Program-made: the position numbers and the translations under genes
Part shown: in pieces, positions 25,921 to 34,094 of the stretch
How positions within the stretch are numbered: position 1 is the stretch's first letter
Layout of the letters: each line of letters opens with the position of its first letter
The notes under the pieces: model-generated
What the model was told of the DNA's origin: nothing
Seen by the model: only the letters and a program-made list of their open reading frames with translations
Database searches by the model: none
Assembly (NCBI GenBank): GCA_018266105.1
Contig: JAFEBA010000081.1
Location: 62,001 to 126,000, forward strand
From: a bacterium
GTDB lineage: Bacteria > Vulcanimicrobiota > Xenobia > Xenobiales > JADMJV01
Direction: 5' to 3'
Length of the DNA: 64,000 bases

Positions 25921-25963
25921 GGGCTGGCAACCTTGATCCAGGTCAAACATGGGCTGGCAACCT
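25921..25963. repeat. 13-bp direct repeat flanking an FNR-type box
   Basis: GGGCTGGCAACCT occurs at 25921-25933 and again at 25951-25963, 30 bp apart. The FNR-type box (25933-25946) lies between the copies. It may be a local duplication or part of a promoter structure. Confidence 0.7.
25933..25946 (-). promoter_or_regulatory. FNR-type box of the FAD monooxygenase operon
   Basis: On the minus strand it reads TTGAC-CTGG-ATCAA. It lies 32 bp from the centre of CAGAAT (25910-25905) and 41.5 bp from the ATG at 25898. Confidence 0.78.
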
Positions 25964-25981
25964 GACTGGGAGCCAGATAGG

Positions 25982-26335
25982 TTACTCGAGCTCGAAAAGA
26001 ACCTGACCGCCCTGCACCGTTTCGCCGATCTTGACCAGCACCGAGCTGACCTTACCGGCCACAGCAGCGGTGATCAGCGTCTCCATTTTCATCGCCTCCA
26101 GCACCACCACCGGGTCACCCGGCTGCACCGACTGGCCCAACTGGGCGGGTATGCGCACCACCACGCCCGCCACCGGGCTCCGACCCACTTTGTCGCTCAC
26201 CTCGGGAGCCGCGGCCGGAGGCGGAGGTGGGGCGGCCCCGCTGTGTTGACTAAAGTGATGGTGGACCGGCTCGGGCTCGAAGGCCTCCACATCCACCTCA
26301 TAAATCCGATTCTCGATGGTTATTTTCAACTTCAT
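25982..26335 (-). CDS. Biotin carboxyl carrier subunit (transcarboxylase 1.3S-like)
   Basis: The product has 117 residues. It begins MKLKITIENRIYEVDVEAFE, the conserved start of 1.3S/OadA-BCCP proteins, followed by a Pro/Ala linker (GAAPPPPPAAAPEV). The lipoyl/biotinyl domain carries the biotin-accepting K83 in LEAMKMETLI. It carries carboxyl groups between the 5S and 12S catalytic subunits encoded upstream. Last gene of the operon, 11 bp after the small subunit. Complete. Confidence 0.95.
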   Translation of the reverse strand: MKLKITIENRIYEVDVEAFEPEPVHHHFSQHSGAAPPPPPAAAPEVSDKVGRSPVAGVVVRIPAQLGQSVQPGDPVVVLEAMKMETLITAAVAGKVSSVLVKIGETVQGGQVLFELE

Positions 26336-26346
26336 AACGATTGATT

Positions 26347-26604
26347 CTACCTTTCCAAACTGAGACGCCGGGAGGCCTGGATGGAGACACGGCCTTGCTG
26401 AGACCAGCTTTGGGTGCCCAGCAGCCGCACCTGACGAATGGGCGCTCGCTTGCCCAGGTAAGCCGCCACGGCCGCGGCCAGCACGAAGATATCATCTTCC
26501 GGGATCGGCTGGCGAAGCTGCCGCACCTCGCCTTCCAGCAGTTCGACCCGATGAGCCAGGGCCCGAATCTCACTGCGCATCAGAGCCAGATCTTCTTCGC
26601 TCAT
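26347..26604 (-). CDS. Small accessory subunit of the acyl-CoA carboxylase/transcarboxylase complex
   Basis: The product has 85 residues. The N-terminal half is a coiled coil (EEDLALMRSEIRALAHRVELLEGEVRQL). The C-terminal half has VLAAAVAAYLGKRAPIRQVRLLGTQSWSQQGRVSIQASRRL, typical of the gamma/epsilon-like assembly subunits found beside decarboxylase and carboxylase beta subunits. It overlaps the beta-subunit gene by 4 bp. It has no membrane helix, so it is not a classic OadG. The role is probably structural. Confidence 0.8.
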   Translation of the reverse strand: MSEEDLALMRSEIRALAHRVELLEGEVRQLRQPIPEDDIFVLAAAVAAYLGKRAPIRQVRLLGTQSWSQQGRVSIQASRRLSLER

Positions 26605-28145
26605 AAGGGCACCAGTCCATGCTTCTTGGCCGGTCTCAGTTCGCGCTTGGTGGCCAGATATTCGAGAGATTGGGCCAGCACCTTGCGAGTGTCGGCCGGA
26701 TCGATGATGTCGTCCACCAGTCGGCGACCGGCGGCCACGTAGGGATTGGAGAATGCTTCCCGATAAGTGGCGATGAGCTCCTGACGTTTTGCCGCGGGAT
26801 CTTCAGCACCCTGGATCTCTTTGCGGAAGACGATCTCGGCCGCGCCTTCGGCTCCCATCACGGCCACCTCGGCTGTGGGCCAGGCGTAGACCCGGTCCGC
26901 GCCCAGGTCTTTGCCACACATGGCCAGGTAGGCTCCACCGTACGACTTGCGCAGGATAACCGTAATTTTGGGCACGGTGGCCGAGGAGTAAGCGAAGAGA
27001 AGCTTGGCTCCGTGACGAATCACTCCGCCGTGCTCCTGTTGCACCCCGGGCAGAAAGCCCGGTACGTCCACCAGCGTCACCAGCGGAATGTTGAAAGCAT
27101 TGCAAAACCGCACGAAGCGACTGGCCTTAACGCTCGAGTTGATATCCAGCACTCCAGCCAGATAGCTCGGCTGATTGGCCACCAGCCCGACCGAGCGTCC
27201 CAGGATGCGTCCCAGACCAATGACCAGGTTGGGTGCGTAGCCGCTCTGGACCTCGAGAAAGTCCCCTTCGTCCACCACCCGCGTGATGATTTCGCGCACG
27301 TCGTATCCCTGCTTGGGATCATCGGGCAACACTTGACCCAGCTCCGGGTCGGGCTCCACCCGACCATCGGTGGGCAAAAGAGGCGGATCCTCAAGGTTGT
27401 TTGAAGGCAGAAAGCTCAACAGCTTCTGGCAAAGCGCGATGGCTTCGCGGTCATCTTCGGCCACGAAGTGGACCACCCCTGAGTTGCGCATGTGCGCATC
27501 GGGACCACCTAGAGCGTCCGCAGTGACGGTCTCGTGAGTGACCTGGCGAATCACGTCCGGCCCGGTGATGAACATCTGAGCCTGACGGGTTTGAATGATA
27601 AAGTCGGTTAGAGCCGGGCTATAGGCCGCTCCACCCGCGCATGGTCCGCAAATAATGGAGACTTGAGGAACGCATCCGCTCAACTGGACATTGCCGTAGA
27701 AGACTCGGCCGTAACCTGAGAGCGAATCAATTCCTTCCTGCACGCGCGCCCCGCCCGAATCGTTGATGAACACGAAAGGTGAGCCGGTCTTCAGGGACTG
27801 CTGCATAATGTCGGCGATTTTCTGGCAGTGAACTTCGCCCGCCGAACCGCCGGCCACGCTAAAGTCCTGGCTGGCAAGATGAATCAGGCGTCCATCCAAA
27901 GAGGCAGCTCCGGTCACCACCCCATCGGCCGCCATTTCCTTGCCCTGCATTCCAAACAGGCTGGCGCGGTGCTGGGCGAAAGCACCGCTCTCTTGAAAAC
28001 TGCCGGGGTCAACCAGGGCCTGCACCCGCTCGCGAGCCGTCAGTTTTCCCTGCGCCCTTTGCTTTTCCAGCCGATCCGCTCCTCCCCCGAGTTCAACCTG
28101 CTGGCGCTTCTTGTTGAGTTCGTCCACTCTCTCTTGCATATTCAT
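26601..28145 (-). CDS. Carboxyltransferase subunit (12S methylmalonyl-CoA transcarboxylase / acyl-CoA carboxylase beta)
   Basis: The product has 514 residues. GAGGAG precedes ATG 28143-28145. Crotonase-fold carboxyltransferase motifs are complete: GSAGEVHCQKI, FINDSGGARVQEGIDSL, CGPCAGGAAYSPALTDF, PGFLPGVQQEHGGVIRHGAKLLFAY and MCGKDLGADRVYAWPTAEVAVMGAEGA. The C-terminus KKHGLVPL is typical. It transfers carboxyl between biotin and a short acyl-CoA (methylmalonyl-/propionyl-CoA). With a 5S pyruvate partner and no OadB-type sodium pump nearby, transcarboxylase is the best reading. Confidence 0.95.
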   Translation of the reverse strand: MNMQERVDELNKKRQQVELGGGADRLEKQRAQGKLTARERVQALVDPGSFQESGAFAQHRASLFGMQGKEMAADGVVTGAASLDGRLIHLASQDFSVAGGSAGEVHCQKIADIMQQSLKTGSPFVFINDSGGARVQEGIDSLSGYGRVFYGNVQLSGCVPQVSIICGPCAGGAAYSPALTDFIIQTRQAQMFITGPDVIRQVTHETVTADALGGPDAHMRNSGVVHFVAEDDREAIALCQKLLSFLPSNNLEDPPLLPTDGRVEPDPELGQVLPDDPKQGYDVREIITRVVDEGDFLEVQSGYAPNLVIGLGRILGRSVGLVANQPSYLAGVLDINSSVKASRFVRFCNAFNIPLVTLVDVPGFLPGVQQEHGGVIRHGAKLLFAYSSATVPKITVILRKSYGGAYLAMCGKDLGADRVYAWPTAEVAVMGAEGAAEIVFRKEIQGAEDPAAKRQELIATYREAFSNPYVAAGRRLVDDIIDPADTRKVLAQSLEYLATKRELRPAKKHGLVPL

Positions 28146-28158
28146 CAGTTGCTTCTCC

Positions 28159-29628
28159 TCACAGGGGGGCGACGGTTACGTCATGAGTTTTACCGGCGAA
28201 TGTGACCGAATACTTGACCGGTCCGCTCAGGGACGCGGCCTGCTTGGGACTGGGATCACTGCCGACATTCTTGGGTCCATCTTTGCGATGCAAAAAGAAC
28301 TGAGGAGCGACCTGAGGGAACATGGCGTAAGTCAAGACGTCCTCGTCGCAACTCTGACAGCCGGGTAAGGCCAGCGCGGCTTCGCGCAGTTCCTGCCATT
28401 CCGGCTTAAGCAGATCAGCCGGGCGTTGCGTAATCAGAGGCTTTTTGGCTTTGTCTTCGGCCAGCTTCATGACCTCGGGATCGCGCGGTCCGATTGTTTC
28501 ACCGTAGTAGCCCAGCATCAAATCGGCGAATTCACCGGTCAGCACTTTATAAGAGCCCATCATCACATTGAACACGGCCTGGCTGCCCACAATCTGGCTG
28601 GAGGGCGTGACCAGTGGCGGAAATCCCGCTACCTTACGAACCCTGGGGACTTCCTCGAGCACTTCCTTCATCTTATGGGCCGCACCCTGCTGTTTCAGCT
28701 GACTTTCCATGTTGCTGATCATACCGCCAGGAATCTGGCTTTCGAAAATCTCCGTATCCACGCCAACGATATTGGAGAGGAAAGCGTGATACTTCGGTCG
28801 GATCTTGGCAAAGTGATCGCGAATACGAGCCAGATGATCCTTCTTCAGGCGGGTCTCAAAGCCGGTTCCTTCCAGCATTTCCACCAGACTCTCGGTGGGA
28901 TTGTGTCCAGGACCCAAACTCAGAGAACTGATGGCCGTGTCGACCACGTCAGCCCCGGCCTCAATTGCCTTCATCAGACTGACCATGGTCACGCCGGTGG
29001 TGGCGTGAACGTGTACGTGCACCGGAATCTCGCTGCCAAATCGAGCTTTGATCCCTTTGACAAGATCATATGCCGGCTGTGGCTTGAGCAGGGCGGCCAT
29101 ATCCTTGATGCAAATGGAGTCGCAGCCCATTTCAATCAGTTTGCCGGCCATGTCCACAAAGCTTTCCACGGTATGCATGGGACTGGTGGTGTAGCAAATC
29201 GTACCTTGGGCGTGCTTTCCGGTGCGCTTGACGGCCCGAATGGGACACTCTAAATTGCGCAAATCGTTGAGCGCATCAAAGACGCGGAATACATCCATAC
29301 CGTTTTCAGCGGCCTTGTCCACAAATCGGTCGACCACGCCGTCTTCATAGTGACGGTAGCCCAGCAAATTCTGGCCGCGCAGCAGCATTTGCAGGCGCGT
29401 ATTGGGCATTCCTTTGCGGAATGCACGCAAGCGTTCCCAAGGGTCTTCGTTCAAGAAACGAATGCACGCATCGTACGTTGCGCCGCCCCAGCATTCCACC
29501 GACCAGAAGCCGGCACGATCCAGGTCCGCCAAAGCGGGCAACATGTCTTCCAGGGCCATGCGGGTCGCCATCAAACTTTGATGGGCATCTCGCAGAGCCA
29601 GTTCAGTAACCTCAATGACCTTATTCAT
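28159..29628 (-). CDS. Pyruvate/oxaloacetate carboxyltransferase subunit (transcarboxylase 5S / PycB / OadA catalytic domain)
   Basis: The product has 489 residues from ATG 29626-29628 (MNKVIEVTELALRDAHQSL). TIM-barrel motifs: RDAHQS, WGGATYDACIRFLNEDPWERL, MLLRGQNLLGYRHYEDGVV, the carbamoylated-Lys motif CIKDMAALLKP, and metal His pair VHVHATTG. There is no C-terminal biotin domain; that is the separate gene at 25982. The first base of the start codon is 41.5 bp from the FNR box centre, with TATAGT six bases upstream, so the mRNA is likely leaderless. With 12S and 1.3S partners it would exchange carboxyl between methylmalonyl-CoA and pyruvate, the core step of the Wood-Werkman propionate cycle. 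Confidence 0.93.
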   Translation of the reverse strand: MNKVIEVTELALRDAHQSLMATRMALEDMLPALADLDRAGFWSVECWGGATYDACIRFLNEDPWERLRAFRKGMPNTRLQMLLRGQNLLGYRHYEDGVVDRFVDKAAENGMDVFRVFDALNDLRNLECPIRAVKRTGKHAQGTICYTTSPMHTVESFVDMAGKLIEMGCDSICIKDMAALLKPQPAYDLVKGIKARFGSEIPVHVHVHATTGVTMVSLMKAIEAGADVVDTAISSLSLGPGHNPTESLVEMLEGTGFETRLKKDHLARIRDHFAKIRPKYHAFLSNIVGVDTEIFESQIPGGMISNMESQLKQQGAAHKMKEVLEEVPRVRKVAGFPPLVTPSSQIVGSQAVFNVMMGSYKVLTGEFADLMLGYYGETIGPRDPEVMKLAEDKAKKPLITQRPADLLKPEWQELREAALALPGCQSCDEDVLTYAMFPQVAPQFFLHRKDGPKNVGSDPSPKQAASLSGPVKYSVTFAGKTHDVTVAPL

Positions 29629-29662
29629 GCCCTGACTATAGACCCCCGGCATCCCCCCCGAC

Positions 29663-29676
29663 CTGATCTAGATCAC
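29663..29676 (-). promoter_or_regulatory. FNR-type box of the transcarboxylase operon
   Basis: It reads CTGAT-CTAG-ATCAC on the plus strand. It lies 32 bp from the centre of TATAGT (29640-29635) and 41.5 bp from the start codon at 29628. Confidence 0.8.
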
Positions 29677-29781
29677 ACCATGAATTTTTGCACTTCAAGG
29701 GCCAGAGGAAAGATTTTGCTGGCAGCGAGTTCTCCTTTGCCCACCACGAACACCTCCTCGGGCTGGATGGAGGCGAAATGA

Positions 29782-29913
29782 GTCAGATTGGACGAAATCT
29801 CCGAGGTCTTGAAAGAATTCCCCGCCGTTGTGTTGCTTCGCAAACCTTTTGGAGCCAAAGAACTGACGGCCGCAGTCCAGGCGGCCCTGAAGGCGAATCC
29901 TGAACTCAGCTGA
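29782..29913 (+). pseudogene. Remnant of a response-regulator receiver domain
   Basis: After an in-frame TGA (29779-29781), this frame reads VRLDEISEVLKEFPAVVLL and then RKPFGAKELTAAVQAALKA, ending at TGA 29911-29913. It looks like the last third of a CheY-type receiver, with the conserved K-P-(F/Y) followed by the final amphipathic helix. I find no Asp-pocket or phospho-Asp segment upstream (29677-29780), so the rest has decayed or been lost. The remnant overlaps the Crp/Fnr gene end by 8 bp. A short real ORF cannot be fully excluded. Confidence 0.5.
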
Positions 29914-30583
29914 TTTCTTCTCCGCAGGCCAGCTCCAAGACGGTCCAGTCGAGCACCTGAATCAGGCCGCTGCGGTCGTGCTCAAGCACGCCCTCCTGGC
30001 GAAGTCCTCGGAAGGTGCGAGACAAGGTCTCACCGGTCAGGCCCAGCAGCCGGGCCAGCAGGCCTTGCGCGATGGGTAACTGGATGGTGTCGCCGGTCTC
30101 CCTGAGGCCCAGCAGATAGCGCGCCAGGCGCCCGCGGGCATCGCGCAAAGTCAGGTCTTCCACGGTGGCCACCAATTTTCGCAGCTTCAAGGCCATTCCA
30201 GCCAGCATCCGCAGGCCCAAATCCGGGTCTCGCGCCAGTAGTTGCAGCAGGGCCTCGCGGTCGACCAGCACCAGTTCGCAATCCTCCACGCATTCGGAGT
30301 TAGCGGGATATTTGCCACCTGAAAAGACGGGGGCTTCGGCGAAGGTCTGACCGGCGGTGAGTACGGCCAGAACGTGCTCACCGCCGCGGGGTGAGAGCTT
30401 GAAGATCTTGACCGATCCGAAACGAACCAGATAAAGCCAGCGAGCGGACTCGCCTTCCTGGAAGATACGATTGCCAGCGGCGTAATGACGGCTGAGGGAA
30501 GCAGTCTCAATGAGATCCGCATCAGCCGGCTGAAGTCCGGCAAACAACGGAAAATCGGCGATTCTGAGCGCTTGAGGTGTCAC
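29906..30583 (-). CDS. Crp/Fnr-family regulator downstream of nirK-sco
   Basis: The product has 225 residues using GTG 30581-30583 (VTPQALRIADFPLFAGL); a TTG at 30670 would add 29 residues of low-complexity sequence. Effector domain: LIETASLSRHYAAGNRIFQEGESARWLYLVRFGSVKIFKLSPRGGE. DNA-binding domain: IAQGLLARLLGLTGETLSRTFRGLRQEGVLE, with the E-x2-S-R signature (ETLSR) that reads TTGAT half-sites in FNR and DNR proteins. No N-terminal Cys cluster is present, so it resembles the DNR/NNR nitrogen-oxide-sensing type. Linkage to nirK supports a role in nitrite/NO control (inference). Confidence 0.9.
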   Translation of the reverse strand: MTPQALRIADFPLFAGLQPADADLIETASLSRHYAAGNRIFQEGESARWLYLVRFGSVKIFKLSPRGGEHVLAVLTAGQTFAEAPVFSGGKYPANSECVEDCELVLVDREALLQLLARDPDLGLRMLAGMALKLRKLVATVEDLTLRDARGRLARYLLGLRETGDTIQLPIAQGLLARLLGLTGETLSRTFRGLRQEGVLEHDRSGLIQVLDWTVLELACGEEIS

Positions 30584-30678
30584 TTTTCTGGGCTTCAACG
30601 CCGGAGACGGGTATCCCCCAGGGGGACCAGGAGCTGTTGACCAGGAGTCCTGATGCCGGCTATCCGGCAAGCTTCTGG

Positions 30679-31230
30679 TTACCTGCTCAGGAGTTTGCGG
30701 ATCTCGCGCAAGCGCTCCTCGGCCCCGCCGGACAGACCGACCTGCTGCTGCACGATCTCGCCTTGCTGATTGAGCACCGAGATCATTGCGCTATGGGCAT
30801 AGTCTTTCTGACTGGATTTGCGATACTTGAAATTCAAAGTGGCGGCCAGTTCGCGCACGTCCTCCGGATGACCACGCAGCAATCTCCAGCCTGGTCCAAA
30901 GTGATGCAAGCCGGCGAAGTCCTGCAATTTCTCGGAAGTGTCCACGGTCGGGTCGATGGAGACCAGCACAAACCCTACCTGCTTGCGTTCGCGAGGCGTA
31001 AGACTTGATTCAGTCCGCTGCATAGAGTCAATAATGGCTGGGCAGACGGACTGGCAATGGGTGTAAACCATGGCCAAAACTTCCACCCGACCGGAGAGTT
31101 GTTCCAGCTGCAGAGTGTGGCCGGCCTGATCCTGCCAGGCCGATCCGAGGTTGTAGATTGATTCGTCAGGCAGAGCATAGGCCGAGAGCACAAGAAGAAA
31201 TACCAGACCAAATCGCAGCATTTGCCTCAT
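30679..31230 (-). CDS. SCO1/SenC-type copper chaperone / thioredoxin-fold protein
   Basis: The product has 183 residues. The signal peptide is [19 protein letters not shown]. The copper-binding motif C-x3-C is in [11 protein letters not shown], and the distal His is in [15 protein letters not shown] proteins deliver copper to copper-oxidase CuA and to copper nitrite/nitrous-oxide reductases. The ATG overlaps the nirK stop (ATGA), so it very likely matures the copper sites of that NirK in the periplasm. Length is normal for the family. Confidence 0.93.
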   Translation of the reverse strand: MRQMLRFGLVFLLVLSAYALPDESIYNLGSAWQDQAGHTLQLEQLSGRVEVLAMVYTHCQSVCPAIIDSMQRTESSLTPRERKQVGFVLVSIDPTVDTSEKLQDFAGLHHFGPGWRLLRGHPEDVRELAATLNFKYRKSSQKDYAHSAMISVLNQQGEIVQQQVGLSGGAEERLREIRKLLSR

Positions 31231-32672
31231 TTTCGGCGTCCCTTCACCTGCTCTACGGTCAGGTCGCCGCCCTTGTTGCCGTAGTTGTTGATGACGTAGG
31301 TGACCACCGCAGCTGTTTGCTCATCGCTTAAGCCCAGCTTGGGCATCACCTGATTATACTTGTTGCCATTGACCGTGATCTCCCCCTGAAGCCCGTTGAA
31401 GATGGCATCCACGGCCCGATTGGGGTCGGCATTGAGGTAGTCAGACTTCGCCAGCGGCGGAAAGACATTGGGCACGCCTTCGGCGTTGGCCTGGTGACAG
31501 GCGGTGCAAACCTGCTTGAACACGTCCTCACCTTGCTTGAGTCGGTCGGCCTTCGTGCGGGCGGCCGGAGCAACTGCTCCTTCATCGGGCATCTCCTGAG
31601 GGGCCCCGCCTTCCGGGCGGTAGATGGTGTCATCCTGCTTGCCAGAATAGATACCCTTTTCCTCATCCCCGGCCACCTTGATCATGCCTAAAGCTCCTTT
31701 GTTGAAGGCTCGAAAGATGGAGTGGTCGACCAGAATGAAGGTGCCCGGCACCTCTACTTTGAACTCAGTAATCGCGGAACCACCGGCTGGAACCAGGGTT
31801 GTTTGGACATTATGGTTAACCACGTCTCCGCCCTCAGGGTAGACCGTGTCGAAAATTTCACCGATGACGTGGAAGGAAGAAACCAGGTTGGGGCCACCGT
31901 TTCCAACAAATAATCGAATTGTCTCACCCTTTTTGGCCTGCAGCGCCTTGTCCCCCACTAACGAACCGACCGAGCCATTGAAAACCACGTAGTCTGGTTT
32001 CTCCTCCAGTGCTTTCACCATGCTGAAGGGTTGCAGGCCGGGTTGGCCATTGGGACCCTTGGTGTAGAAGTCGCCCTGCATCACGTAGAACTCACGATCC
32101 ACCTTGGGCAGCCCCTCAGGTGGTTCAACCAGAATCAAACCATACATTCCGTTGCCGATATGCATACCCACCGGAGCCGTGGCGCAGTGGTAGACGTACA
32201 GGCCACGGTTGAGTGCGCGAAAGGAAAACTTGGATTCGTGTCCGGGAGCCGTGAACGAAGATGCGGCTCCACCTCCGGCCCCGGTCACGGCGTGCAGGTC
32301 AATGTTGTGGGGCATTTTGCTGGACGGGTGATTGGCCAAATGAAACTCGATCAGGTCCCCCTGACGCACCCGAATAAAGCAGCCCGGAACTTTGCCGCCG
32401 AAGGTCCAGAAAGTATAGTCCACACCGTCCGCCAGTCGCGAGACCTCCTCCCGAACCTCCAGCTTCACAATCACCTTGGTCGCATGATTGCGCTTGATCG
32501 GGGGCGGGACCTCAGGCGCGTGGGTCAGCACCGCCACCTCCTCTCCCTGAATCTCCTGATTCTGAGGGGAGGCCAACGTCTGCTGATGGGGTCCCGGCGG
32601 GCTTGGTGCGCAGCCCATCCAGAGCAGGCCGGCCACGCCTCCAAGAATGAAAAAGCTTGTCAATTGACGCAT
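31227..32672 (-). CDS. nirK: Copper nitrite reductase with C-terminal cytochrome c domain (three-domain NirK)
   Basis: The product has 481 residues. Its lipoprotein signal has lipobox LLWMGC. Cupredoxin domain 1 contains the catalytic Asp and copper His residues ([10 protein letters not shown]), then the type 1 site ([18 protein letters not shown]). Domain 2 has the catalytic-site His in [11 protein letters not shown] and VDHSIFRAF. The C-terminal cytochrome c (about 375-481) has C389-TACH and probable axial Met443 (NQVMPKLG). It reduces nitrite to NO in the periplasm; the fused haem domain takes electrons directly, as in Ralstonia pickettii NirK. AGGAGGG precedes ATG 32672, and the promoter has an FNR-type box. 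Confidence 0.96.
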   Translation of the reverse strand: MRQLTSFFILGGVAGLLWMGCAPSPPGPHQQTLASPQNQEIQGEEVAVLTHAPEVPPPIKRNHATKVIVKLEVREEVSRLADGVDYTFWTFGGKVPGCFIRVRQGDLIEFHLANHPSSKMPHNIDLHAVTGAGGGAASSFTAPGHESKFSFRALNRGLYVYHCATAPVGMHIGNGMYGLILVEPPEGLPKVDREFYVMQGDFYTKGPNGQPGLQPFSMVKALEEKPDYVVFNGSVGSLVGDKALQAKKGETIRLFVGNGGPNLVSSFHVIGEIFDTVYPEGGDVVNHNVQTTLVPAGGSAITEFKVEVPGTFILVDHSIFRAFNKGALGMIKVAGDEEKGIYSGKQDDTIYRPEGGAPQEMPDEGAVAPAARTKADRLKQGEDVFKQVCTACHQANAEGVPNVFPPLAKSDYLNADPNRAVDAIFNGLQGEITVNGNKYNQVMPKLGLSDEQTAAVVTYVINNYGNKGGDLTVEQVKGRRK

Positions 32673-32699
32673 TTGCGTTCCCTCCTGAGAAAAAGACTA

Positions 32700-32720
32700 G
32701 AGGGCCCGGGTGGGGCCCTC
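32700..32720. promoter_or_regulatory. Perfect 8-bp inverted repeat inside the nirK promoter
   Basis: GAGGGCCC (32700-32707) pairs with GGGCCCTC (32713-32720) around a 5-bp spacer. It lies exactly between the FNR box and the -10 hexamer TAGTCT (32699-32694). It could be an operator for a second regulator. As a minus-strand hairpin followed by TAGTCTTTTTCT it could also act as a terminator for read-through. Confidence 0.55.
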
Positions 32721-32721
32721 A

Positions 32722-32735
32722 TTGATTCAAGTCAA
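32722..32735 (-). promoter_or_regulatory. FNR-type box of nirK-sco
   Basis: On the plus strand it reads TTGAT-TCAA-GTCAA. It is centred 32 bp from the centre of TAGTCT (32699-32694), predicting a start near 32687 and a 15-nt leader with the Shine-Dalgarno sequence. Confidence 0.75.
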
Positions 32736-32816
32736 GTCCAATTTGGGCATTGGCTTGGAGCCTGCCTCCGTACTCCAGGCCGGCCCAAAGGGAACCTAAA
32801 GTCGCTGTGATTTTCG

Positions 32817-32830
32817 CTGATCCAGCTCAA
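32817..32830 (+). promoter_or_regulatory. FNR-type box of the flavoprotein gene 32877
   Basis: The sequence is CTGAT-CCAG-CTCAA. It is centred 31 bp from the centre of CATAGT (32852-32857), one base short of the otherwise constant 32. The predicted leader of about 12 nt contains GAGGAG (32864-32869). Confidence 0.65.
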
Positions 32831-32876
32831 GGTTTAGATCGCCAGCCCGGACATAGTGTGGCCGAGGAGAACCTGT

Positions 32877-33989
32877 ATGCAATACGTTCCTGTTATCATC
32901 ATCGGAGCCGGCCCGGCCGGCCTTAGCACCGCCTACGAAGTCCAGAAGTACGGACTGGACTATCGCTTGCTGGAAGCCTCTTCAAGTGTAGGTCAGACCT
33001 TTCTTGCCATGACCCACAAAACCACCTACGGACCATGGGTCAACAATGTTTTGCGCGGGACAACTTGGGAGCCCTGGGGACCCATCTACAGGTTACTGGC
33101 TCGCACCACGCGAGCCGAGTATGCAGAATATCTGGAGGACTATGCCCGCCGCCTCCATCTGAAGGTGGCACTGCATCAGCCAGTCCAGTCCGTGACCTGG
33201 AAAAACGGAACCTTCTGCGTCCAAACGCCCAAAGGCCAGTTCGAGACGGCCTGCGTGGTCAACTGCGCAGGCTACTTCTGCAAACCCCTGGTCCCGAAGT
33301 ACCCCGGATCAGAAAGCAGTAAGATCCCGCAAATTCATAGTCGAGAGTATCGATCACCGGCCAGCGTAGGTCGGCTGATTGGAGACCGGGGCCGAGTGCT
33401 GGTGGTGGGCAAGAAGTTATCGGCTGGCGAAACCCTGGCCGAACTGGTGGCAGCCGGTTTTGAGACCGCCCTTTCCAGCCGAAGCCCCATCGAATACTGG
33501 CCGGACATTTGGAAAGAGACTCTAACCAGCCCGTTCATTCTGGTCAACGAGTGGATCCGTCGCCACCTGGAGTTGGGGCGTCCGGATCATCTGCAGCCCA
33601 AGATGCGCTACAATCAGCACGGCGCCAGCCTGCACTCGGGCCAGACCACCCTCTACCCTGAAATCGCCGAAATCCATGAGAAGAGCGTGAGCTTTCAGGA
33701 CGGTCGCGAGAGCGAATTTGATTTGATTGTCTACGCCACCGGTTACCAGGGAAACTTCGCCCATCTGGCCGGACTAGAGCTGCCGTCACTGCAGGAAAAT
33801 GACGCGCCTTCGGTTTTCCAGTTGGAATCCAGCGAAATTCCGAACCTGTTCTTCGTCGGTCTGATCGGGGGGGCCAGCTTCCGCAGCGAGTTCTTACGAG
33901 GGATCCGCGAAGACGCCCGGCGAGTTGGCGAAATCATCCACATGCGATCGAGCTTTGCACCCATTCCCAGAGTAGCGCCCATCACGTAG
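32877..33989 (+). CDS. FAD/NAD(P)-binding flavoprotein monooxygenase/reductase-like
   Basis: The product has 370 residues from ATG 32877, preceded by GAGGAG at 32864-32869. FAD Rossmann: VPVIIIGAGPAGLSTAYEVQKYG. A second dinucleotide motif is modified: RVLVVGKKLSAGETLAELVAAG, where the usual GxGxS/G pattern is GKKLSAGE. ATG-type motif: DLIVYATGYQGN. C-terminal: IPNLFFVGLIGGASF. It belongs to the flavin-containing monooxygenase/YpdA/thioredoxin-reductase-like group without the CxxC redox pair. Substrate is unknown. Divergent from nirK with its own FNR-type box, so it may act in the same anaerobic or nitrosative programme. Confidence 0.88.
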   Translation: MQYVPVIIIGAGPAGLSTAYEVQKYGLDYRLLEASSSVGQTFLAMTHKTTYGPWVNNVLRGTTWEPWGPIYRLLARTTRAEYAEYLEDYARRLHLKVALHQPVQSVTWKNGTFCVQTPKGQFETACVVNCAGYFCKPLVPKYPGSESSKIPQIHSREYRSPASVGRLIGDRGRVLVVGKKLSAGETLAELVAAGFETALSSRSPIEYWPDIWKETLTSPFILVNEWIRRHLELGRPDHLQPKMRYNQHGASLHSGQTTLYPEIAEIHEKSVSFQDGRESEFDLIVYATGYQGNFAHLAGLELPSLQENDAPSVFQLESSEIPNLFFVGLIGGASFRSEFLRGIREDARRVGEIIHMRSSFAPIPRVAPIT

Positions 33990-33998
33990 CGAGGGCTA

Positions 33999-34030
33999 TC
34001 CGGCCAACAGCATATAGGAACTTGGCCGGA
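33999..34030. terminator. Hairpin between convergent genes
   Basis: TCCGGCCAA (33999-34007) pairs perfectly with TTGGCCGGA (34022-34030) over a 14-nt loop. It lies in the 105-bp gap between two convergent genes. No long T tract follows on either strand, so it is a terminator-like or bidirectional stem rather than a textbook terminator. Confidence 0.45.
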
Positions 34031-34094
34031 AACTCCCTTGACAGGCGAGAATCCTACTCCTGGGGTCGAATCGGGGCAATTCCACCCATTATAT

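Noticed and set aside
25899-25946. Longer N-terminus for the FAD monooxygenase
   Set aside because: The extra start codon lies inside the FNR-type box and the added residues precede the GxGxxG motif with no conserved feature.
34033-34090. TTGACA at about 34038 and AT-rich stretch as a promoter for a small RNA
   Set aside because: The -10 match is poor and the location between convergent genes fits a 3' end better.
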